A stretch of DNA of 64,000 nucleotides, from assembly GCF_017877135.1 (NCBI RefSeq), contig NZ_JAGIPH010000006.1, positions 270,987-334,986 of the forward strand, written 5' to 3'. The notes beneath the pieces were generated by a model. The model worked only from the letters and a program-made list of their open reading frames with translations. It searched no databases and had not been told where the DNA came from. Below, piece by piece: positions 58,870-64,000 of this stretch. The position numbers and the translations under genes are program-made. Position 1 is the stretch's first letter. Each line of letters starts with the position of its first letter. Source of the DNA: Neorhizobium galegae (lineage in GTDB: Bacteria > Pseudomonadota > Alphaproteobacteria > Rhizobiales > Rhizobiaceae).

Positions 58870-59769
58870 TTAGTTCCCCTTCGGATCGAGGACGTCGCGC
58901 AGTGCGTCGCCGAGGAAGTTGAAGGCCAGTGACACGAGCAGGATCGCAATGGCCGGGATCATCGGCACCCACCACTGCTCGAACATAAATCGCTTGGCGG
59001 TGGCAATCATCGCGCCCCATTCCGGCGAGGGCGGCTGCGCGCCCATGCCGAGAAAGCCGAGGGATGCCGCGGTGATGATGATCGAGCTCATGTCCAGCGT
59101 CACGCGCACGATCAGGCTCGGCGTGCAGAGCGGCGCGATGTGGCGGAAGATGATCCGCCAGGAGGATGCACCGGTCAGCCGATAGGCGGCAATAAAGTCG
59201 CTGCCGCGCACCGTCAGTGTTTCGGCACGCGCCATACGGGCATAAGGCGGCCATGCGGTGAGCGCGATGGCAAGGACTGCGCTTTCGATGCCGGGCTTCA
59301 ATGCCGCGACGAAGGCGAGCGCCAGAACGAGGCGGGGAAAGGCCAGAAAGATATCTGTAAGGCGCATCAGGATCGTGTCGATGATGCCGCCGAAATAGCC
59401 GGCAATGCAGCCGATGGCGAGACCGAGCGGGGCAACGAGCACAACGACGGCGATGACCATGCCGAGCGTGACACGGGCGCCGTAGAGAATGCGGCTGTAG
59501 ACATCGCGGCCGAGTTCATCCGTGCCCAGCCAATGCGCGGCACCGGGTGTCGCAAGCCGGTTTGCCAGGTCCTGCGTGGCGGGATTGTGGGTCGAAAGCA
59601 CCGGCGCAAAGATCGCCATCAGCACGAAGATCGCAATGATGGTGAGCCCGATCATGCCGAGCGGATTGCCCTTGAGGTTCAGCCAGGCCCGGTAGCGGTT
59701 GCCCCAGGTGGCCTGCCGGCGCGAGGAGGGCATTTCGCTCAGCGCCCAGGTACGGAAAGCGGACGCCAT
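58870..59769 (-). CDS. ABC transporter permease, DppC-type
   Basis: A 299-residue permease. Helix 1 is at about 35-57, the LGTDELGRDVYSRI motif near 85, five further helices follow, and the EAA-type loop (DFIAAYRLTGASSWRIIFRH) is near 190. ATG at 59769 overlaps the DppB-type stop by one base; upstream codons in frame belong to that gene. Confidence 0.9.
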   Translation of the reverse strand: MASAFRTWALSEMPSSRRQATWGNRYRAWLNLKGNPLGMIGLTIIAIFVLMAIFAPVLSTHNPATQDLANRLATPGAAHWLGTDELGRDVYSRILYGARVTLGMVIAVVVLVAPLGLAIGCIAGYFGGIIDTILMRLTDIFLAFPRLVLALAFVAALKPGIESAVLAIALTAWPPYARMARAETLTVRGSDFIAAYRLTGASSWRIIFRHIAPLCTPSLIVRVTLDMSSIIITAASLGFLGMGAQPPSPEWGAMIATAKRFMFEQWWVPMIPAIAILLVSLAFNFLGDALRDVLDPKGN

Positions 59770-60782
59770 TATTGCACCCTCGGATCGAGCAGACGGTAGA
59801 GAATGTCTGCAAACAGGTTGAGCCCGACATAGATCAGGCCGACGAGAAGGGTCGAGCCGATGACGGGGTTCATGTCGGCGTTCATCAGCGATGTCGTCAG
59901 ATACTGCCCGATGCCCGGCCACGAGAAGACCGTTTCCGTGACGACGGCGCCTTCGAGCAGGCCGGCATAGGTGAGCGCCAGAACGGTGATGAGCTGGACG
60001 GCAACGGTCGGAAACGCATGGCTCCAGACGACCTTGAGGCCGGACAACCCCTTGGCGCGGGCGGTAATGACATATTCGCCCTTCAGCGCGTCGATCATGA
60101 AGGCGCGCGTCATCCGGGCAATATAGGCCATGGAGAAATAGGCAAGAATGATGACCGGCTGGGCCATATGCGCCAAGGCATCCCAAAAGGCGTCGAGATC
60201 GCCCGCAAACAGGGTATCGACGGACATCAGGCCGGTGACCGTCGGGATCATGCCGTCATAGATGATGTCCTGACGTCCAGGTCCCGGCGCGATGCCAAGG
60301 GCCGAATAGAAGATCAGAAGCGAGATCATCGACAGCATGAAGACCGGCACCGAATGACCTGCCAGGCACAGGACGCGGATTGCCTGATCGGTGAACGAGC
60401 CTTGCCGTACGGCCGCCCACACCCCGAGCGGAATGCCGACGAGCGTGGCCAGCAGCAGGGCTGCGGTGGCCAGTTCGAAGGTCGCCGGGAAGAAGCGGGC
60501 AATATCGGTCGCGACCGGGTTCTTGGTGAGCACCGACATGCCGAAATCGCCGTGCAGAAGCTGGCTGAGGTAATGCAGGAACTGCACCGGAAGGGGCTGG
60601 TCGAGCCCCATTTCGGCGCGGACACGCAGGATGACATCCTCCGGCGCATTGTCGCCGACGGCGGCAATGACCGGATCGACCGGCATGACCCGGCCGATGA
60701 GGAAGGTAAGAACCGTGAGGCCGAACAGCGTCAGGACGACGCTGCTCAGCATGGCGGAAAAGGACTTAAGACGGTTCTTCAA
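59769..60782 (-). CDS. ABC transporter permease, DppB-type
   Basis: A 337-residue permease with the regular DppB layout: helix 1 (about 10-30), periplasmic RVMPVDPVIAAVGDNAPEDV, then five helices and the EAA-type loop (EYVITARAKGLSGLKVVWSH). The start is probably TTG at 60782, which overlaps the binding-protein stop by four bases (TTGA). The next in-frame ATG, ten codons later, would cut into helix 1. Confidence 0.85.
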   Translation of the reverse strand: MKNRLKSFSAMLSSVVLTLFGLTVLTFLIGRVMPVDPVIAAVGDNAPEDVILRVRAEMGLDQPLPVQFLHYLSQLLHGDFGMSVLTKNPVATDIARFFPATFELATAALLLATLVGIPLGVWAAVRQGSFTDQAIRVLCLAGHSVPVFMLSMISLLIFYSALGIAPGPGRQDIIYDGMIPTVTGLMSVDTLFAGDLDAFWDALAHMAQPVIILAYFSMAYIARMTRAFMIDALKGEYVITARAKGLSGLKVVWSHAFPTVAVQLITVLALTYAGLLEGAVVTETVFSWPGIGQYLTTSLMNADMNPVIGSTLLVGLIYVGLNLFADILYRLLDPRVQ

Positions 60783-62377
60783 GCCTTTTTGGTCTCCAGA
60801 TAGCTATTGCCTTCGGACAGAACGCCCAGACGGAAGCCTTCCACGCCGGTACGGCAAGCCGCGGTCTTGGTGGTCTGGAACATGATGGCGAACGGGCTGT
60901 TCTCCATGAATTCCCGCTGCAGCTCTTCGTAAAGAGCGATGCGCTTGGCCGGATCCTTCTCGTCGCGCGCGGCTTCGGCCTTGGCGGTCAGAGCGTCGTC
61001 CTTGAAGGAGGAGCGCCATGCGAAGGGCTTCTTCTTGGCGTTTTCCGAATTGTCCTTGTTGATGCAGAAGACTTCCGCATTCGAATTCGGGTCGAAGTAA
61101 TCGGTCCCCCAGGCAGACAGCGCCATCTCATGCTGGCGCCCGCGCATCTTGGTGAGAACCTGGCGGTTTTCCGCCGATTGCAGCTTCACCCGGATGCCGA
61201 TTTCGCCGAGATTGGCCTGGATGGCCTGCGCAAGGTCGGGATAGGGCTGGGCGGCATAATGATCGAGCGCAATGTCGAACCCGTCCGCGAGGCCGGCTTC
61301 CGCCATCAGCGCCTTGGCCTTGTCCACATCCCGCTTGTAGGGGATATCCTTCACCGTGCCCGGGAAGCCCAAAGGCTCCATGCTCTGGTGAACGACGTGG
61401 CTCAGCGGCACGATATTCTTCTGCATGCCTTCGTAATCGAGCGCCCACTTGACGGCCTTCCAGACCTGCGGCTTGGCAAGGTTCGGATGCGACTGATTGA
61501 GGGAGATCAGGACAAGCGACGCAATCTGCTTTTGAACGAGCGTGATGTCCTTGTCGTTCTGGGCCGCCTTCAACTGTTCGGTCGTCAGGTCACGCGCGAT
61601 ATCGACGTCACCCTTCTGCAGCATCAGAAGCTGGGAGGACGGATCAACCACGTGGCGGACGATGACGCGCTTCAGGTTGCCCTTGTAGGGACCATGCGGG
61701 TTGAGCTGCAGAGAAATGCTTTCGGACGCCTTCCACGCCTGCAGCATGAACGGACCGGAACCGGCGCTGTTCTTCTGCAGCCAGGCATTGCCGAGGTCGC
61801 CGTTGACCTCGTTCGCCAGCACCACCTTCTTTTCGACGATCGCGCCGATGTTTGCCGACAGGCAGAACAGCAGGAAGGAGATGGAGGTCGGATTTTCGGT
61901 GGTCAGCGTGACGGTCTTGGCATCCTTGGCAACGATCAGGGATTCGACATTCTCTGCCGTGAAGCCGAACTGGTTGATGATGAACGCCGGGCTCTTGTTC
62001 ATCTTGATGGCGCGCTGCAGCGAGAAGGCAACGTCTTCCGCCGTGACATCCGCGCCGGAGGAGAACTTCTGGTCGGAGAGCTTGAAGGTGAAAACCTTGC
62101 TGTCGGCATCCGCTTCCCAGGAGGCTGCGACGACGGGGACGACCTGATCGGGATTGTCGTTACTGGCGCGCACCAGCTTCTGGTACATGTTGCTGATCAT
62201 CTCGCCGCCGACGGCCTCAAAGCCCTCATGCGGATCAAGGCTCGTCATGTTGTCGAGCTGCTGGGCAACGACCAGGATATCCTTGGGCGTTGCCGCGAAT
62301 GCCGTGTCCGCCAGTTGGATATAGGACAGGAAGGGCAGGGCAGCACTGCCGATCAGAAAATTGCGTCTGGATACCAT
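60779..62377 (-). CDS. ABC transporter substrate-binding protein, family 5, probable Tat substrate
   Basis: A 532-residue periplasmic protein whose N-terminus MVSRRNFLIGSAALPFLSY has the SRRNFL twin-arginine motif, unlike the Sec signals of the other family-5 proteins here. Cleavage is expected near residue 28 (AFAAT). It carries FKLSDQKFSSGADVTAEDVAFSLQRA near 90-115. It is the first gene of an operon with B, C, D and F subunits and, past a 47-base gap, the D-aminopeptidase gene, so D-residue-containing peptides are a likely ligand. Confidence 0.88.
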   Translation of the reverse strand: MVSRRNFLIGSAALPFLSYIQLADTAFAATPKDILVVAQQLDNMTSLDPHEGFEAVGGEMISNMYQKLVRASNDNPDQVVPVVAASWEADADSKVFTFKLSDQKFSSGADVTAEDVAFSLQRAIKMNKSPAFIINQFGFTAENVESLIVAKDAKTVTLTTENPTSISFLLFCLSANIGAIVEKKVVLANEVNGDLGNAWLQKNSAGSGPFMLQAWKASESISLQLNPHGPYKGNLKRVIVRHVVDPSSQLLMLQKGDVDIARDLTTEQLKAAQNDKDITLVQKQIASLVLISLNQSHPNLAKPQVWKAVKWALDYEGMQKNIVPLSHVVHQSMEPLGFPGTVKDIPYKRDVDKAKALMAEAGLADGFDIALDHYAAQPYPDLAQAIQANLGEIGIRVKLQSAENRQVLTKMRGRQHEMALSAWGTDYFDPNSNAEVFCINKDNSENAKKKPFAWRSSFKDDALTAKAEAARDEKDPAKRIALYEELQREFMENSPFAIMFQTTKTAACRTGVEGFRLGVLSEGNSYLETKKA

Positions 62378-62413
62378 TATGAAATTCCCCTTGAACGACC
62401 AGATGTTCGCAAT

Positions 62414-62433
62414 CCCGGACTTTCCCGGACTTT
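62414..62433. repeat. Tandem 10-base repeat upstream of the binding-protein gene
   Basis: CCCGGACTTT occurs twice head to tail. It lies 37 bases upstream of the minus-strand binding-protein start in the 208-base divergent gap. Its one-helical-turn period could matter for regulator binding, but this is only suggestive. Confidence 0.4.
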
Positions 62434-62467
62434 GCTGAAAAATGATGCAAGCCTCATATCAGGCGTC

Positions 62468-62498
62468 TTTTCGAGCGACCAATTCCATTTTTCGAACG
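62468..62498. promoter_or_regulatory. Direct TTTTCGA repeats in the divergent gap
   Basis: TTTTCGAGCG (62468-62477) and TTTTCGAACG (62489-62498) are direct repeats with a 21-base period. They lie between the binding-protein operon and the M19 dipeptidase gene and could be a shared activator site, for example for the LysR regulator. Evidence is repetition and position only. Confidence 0.35.
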
Positions 62499-62585
62499 GG
62501 TTATGCGCGGTTTGCATTTGCGGCGGGTGCACCGGCTGCCTACTAACGTCCGCACACACCATGCGCGCAGAGGCTGTTTGACGTT

Positions 62586-63623
62586 ATGCTCACCCCTCCA
62601 GTTCCCGTTTTCGATGGCCACAACGATGTACTTCTGCGCTTGAGACGCAGCGGTGGAGAGGATCCGGCGGAACGTTTTCTGGACGGCGAGGAGGCAGGCC
62701 ACATCGACCTGCCACGGGCAAGGACGGGTGGTCTTGCCGGTGGGCTTTGCGCGATCTACGTGCCCTCGCCGGGCACGGCCAAGGCTGCGAATGGTGACTT
62801 CCCGACGCCGGATCAGCCCGATGCGCTCAATGAAACACTCGCCATGGCGCGCCTGCTGTTTGATATCGAGGCCCGCTCCCAGGGTGCCGTTACCCTATGC
62901 CGCAGCGCCGCCGACATCCGCCGGTCGATGGAGATCGGCAGTTTTGCCGCCGTCTTCCATATCGAGGGGGCCGAAGCGATCGCGGCGGATCTCGACGCGC
63001 TCTACGTTCTCCACCAGGCAGGCCTTCGCACGCTCGGCCCGGTCTGGAGCCGCCCGAACGTGTTCGCCTATGGCGTGCCCTTCCGGTATCCATCCTCGCC
63101 GGATATCGGCCCCGGCCTGACCGAGGCCGGCCGAGACCTTATCCGCGCCTGCAATGAACTGAAGATCATGATCGATCTGTCGCACATGAACGAAGCGGGT
63201 TTCTGGGAGATCGCCAAGATCTCCGACGCGCCGCTCGTTGCGTCCCATTCAAATGTCCATGCGCTCTGCCAGCACAGCCGCAACCTGACGGATCGCCAGC
63301 TCGATGCCATCAGGGACACGGGCGGCCTGGTCGGCATCAATTTCGGTGTTCTCTTCCTGCGCGATGACGGCATCAAGGACGCCAATACCAGTCTCGACCT
63401 GCTTGTGCGTCACGCCGCCTATGTGGCGGACCGCATCGGGATCGACCACGTGGCACTCGGCTCCGATTTCGACGGCACGACCATCCCGGCGGACATGAAG
63501 GACGTGACCGGCCTGCCGCGTCTGGTGGAAGCCCTCCGTCGCCACGGGTTTGGTGATCAGGAGCTGAAAAAGATCGCCCACGAGAACTGGATCTCCGTCC
63601 TCGAGCGCAGCTGGGGTGGGTGA
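62586..63623 (+). CDS. Membrane dipeptidase-like enzyme, peptidase family M19
   Basis: A 345-residue zinc dipeptidase. The HxD zinc motif is His12-Asn-Asp14 in FDGHND, the bridging Glu is in FHIEGAEAI near residue 124, and the later His ligands are in DLSHMNEAGF near 198 and ASHSNVHAL near 220; LGSDFDGTTIP near 297 is also typical. No signal peptide is seen, so it is cytoplasmic, as most bacterial members are. M19 enzymes accept dipeptides with a D-residue at the C-terminal position, complementing the N-terminal D-specific peptidases in this cluster. Confidence 0.9.
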   Translation: MLTPPVPVFDGHNDVLLRLRRSGGEDPAERFLDGEEAGHIDLPRARTGGLAGGLCAIYVPSPGTAKAANGDFPTPDQPDALNETLAMARLLFDIEARSQGAVTLCRSAADIRRSMEIGSFAAVFHIEGAEAIAADLDALYVLHQAGLRTLGPVWSRPNVFAYGVPFRYPSSPDIGPGLTEAGRDLIRACNELKIMIDLSHMNEAGFWEIAKISDAPLVASHSNVHALCQHSRNLTDRQLDAIRDTGGLVGINFGVLFLRDDGIKDANTSLDLLVRHAAYVADRIGIDHVALGSDFDGTTIPADMKDVTGLPRLVEALRRHGFGDQELKKIAHENWISVLERSWGG

Positions 63624-63683
63624 TTGCCATCATGTTCCGGAGGGCGATTGTCACCTTCTGGTTATGACACATTGGTTCGGCCC

Positions 63684-63899
63684 CTAATCACCCGGAAACA
63701 TTGCCACCGCCCGGCACCAGCCGGCCGAGCCGCCCTTGATTTTCACCGGCAGGCAGGAGACGGTGAAGCCGCGGGCAGGGAGTTCTTCGAGTCTCGCCAG
63801 TTTCTCCATGTGCAGGAAGATGCCGTCGCGGCCGGCCTTGTGGCCTTCCCAGATCAAGCCTGCATTGCCGGTCGCGGCGAAGCGTTCGACGGTTTGATC
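63684..63899 (-). pseudogene. Cyclase-family protein (PF04199), C-terminal remnant
   Basis: About 72 codons encode the end of a kynurenine formamidase-like cyclase: TVERFAATGNAGLIWEGHKAGRD, then the final RGFTVSCLPVKIKGGSAGWCRAVAMF, which is the conserved C-terminus. Homology stops abruptly near 63900, where an IS3-like terminus begins, so the N-terminal two-thirds is missing or lies beyond the insertion outside the window. The family hydrolyses formamides and similar amides. It is convergent with the M19 dipeptidase gene, 60 bases away. Confidence 0.72.
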
Positions 63900-64000
63900 T
63901 GAACCTGATCTGACCCCTTCAAACTGGACCATTTTTGGCTAGAGTTTTCCGGTGCATTTTCCTGGCTGGGAAAGGAACGGAAGAGGATGAAGGCATCGCA
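63900..64000 (+). mobile_element. Left end of an IS3-family insertion sequence, truncated by the window
   Basis: From about 63900 the sequence TGAACCTGATCTGACCCC, rich in TGACCCC, replaces cyclase coding sequence. IS3-family ends begin with TG and often carry this kind of CTGACCCC terminus. A short leader and a purine-rich ribosome site lead to an ATG at 63987. The exact first base (63900, 63906 or 63911) cannot be fixed without the other end and the target duplication. Confidence 0.6.
63987..64000 (+). CDS. Probable IS3 transposase OrfA, first codons only
   Basis: ATG AAG GCA TCG CA at the window edge reads MKAS, the beginning of a common rhizobial IS3-group OrfA (helix-turn-helix subunit), preceded by AAGAGG. 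Only 14 bases are visible, so this rests on context. Confidence 0.4.

Overview
This window looks like a GC-rich alphaproteobacterial replicon, most likely Rhizobiaceae (Rhizobium/Agrobacterium/Shinella type). The basis is codon usage, dense operons with ATGA/TGATG overlaps, the many solute importers, and close similarity in kind to rhizobial sugar-acid and peptide catabolic regions. Four Opp/Dpp-type ABC importers, one Ugp/Mal-type ABC importer and one TRAP importer, each beside its own regulator and enzymes, suggest a catabolic region of a chromid or megaplasmid. No rRNA, tRNA, CRISPR array or replication origin was seen, and no gene-free stretch exceeds 300 bases.

Layout. 1-3146: end of an RND adaptor and the complete RND efflux pump. 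3241-8408 (minus): Ugp-like ABC operon (ATPase, two permeases, binding protein) ending in a GpdQ-type phosphodiesterase, probably for a glycerophosphodiester or related phosphorylated polyol. 8610-17704: FCD-GntR regulator divergent from a family-5 ABC importer, followed by two enolase-superfamily acid-sugar dehydratases, one a ManD with all its catalytic residues. 17888-20056 (minus): a third enolase-superfamily dehydratase and a GntR regulator with two winged helices. 20270-27788: hexuronate/hexonate operon of UxuR-like regulator, TRAP transporter, idonate-type dehydrogenase, UxuA and UxuB.

27881-36505: a divergent ABC system with a NodB-fold hydrolase and a creatininase-family amidohydrolase on one side, and MarR, binding protein and an isoaspartyl peptidase on the other; substrate unknown, probably an amide or cyclic amide. 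36562-39343 (minus): SDR, PanE-like reductase and an autoregulated YtrA-like GntR with a 26-bp palindrome. 39622-50219 (minus): a 10.6-kb operon with ABC importer genes and two HyuA-like plus DUF917 pairs arranged as mirror images around the binding-protein gene, divergent from a MalT-like LuxR regulator at 50357. This is the best candidate for an undescribed pathway.

52845-63900: a probable D-amino-acid peptide scavenging cluster of DmpA-like P1 aminopeptidase, D-amino-acid aminotransferase, LysR regulator, D-aminopeptidase, Dpp importer with a Tat-type binding protein, and M19 dipeptidase. A cyclase-family gene at its end appears cut by an IS3-like element that runs off the window at 64000.
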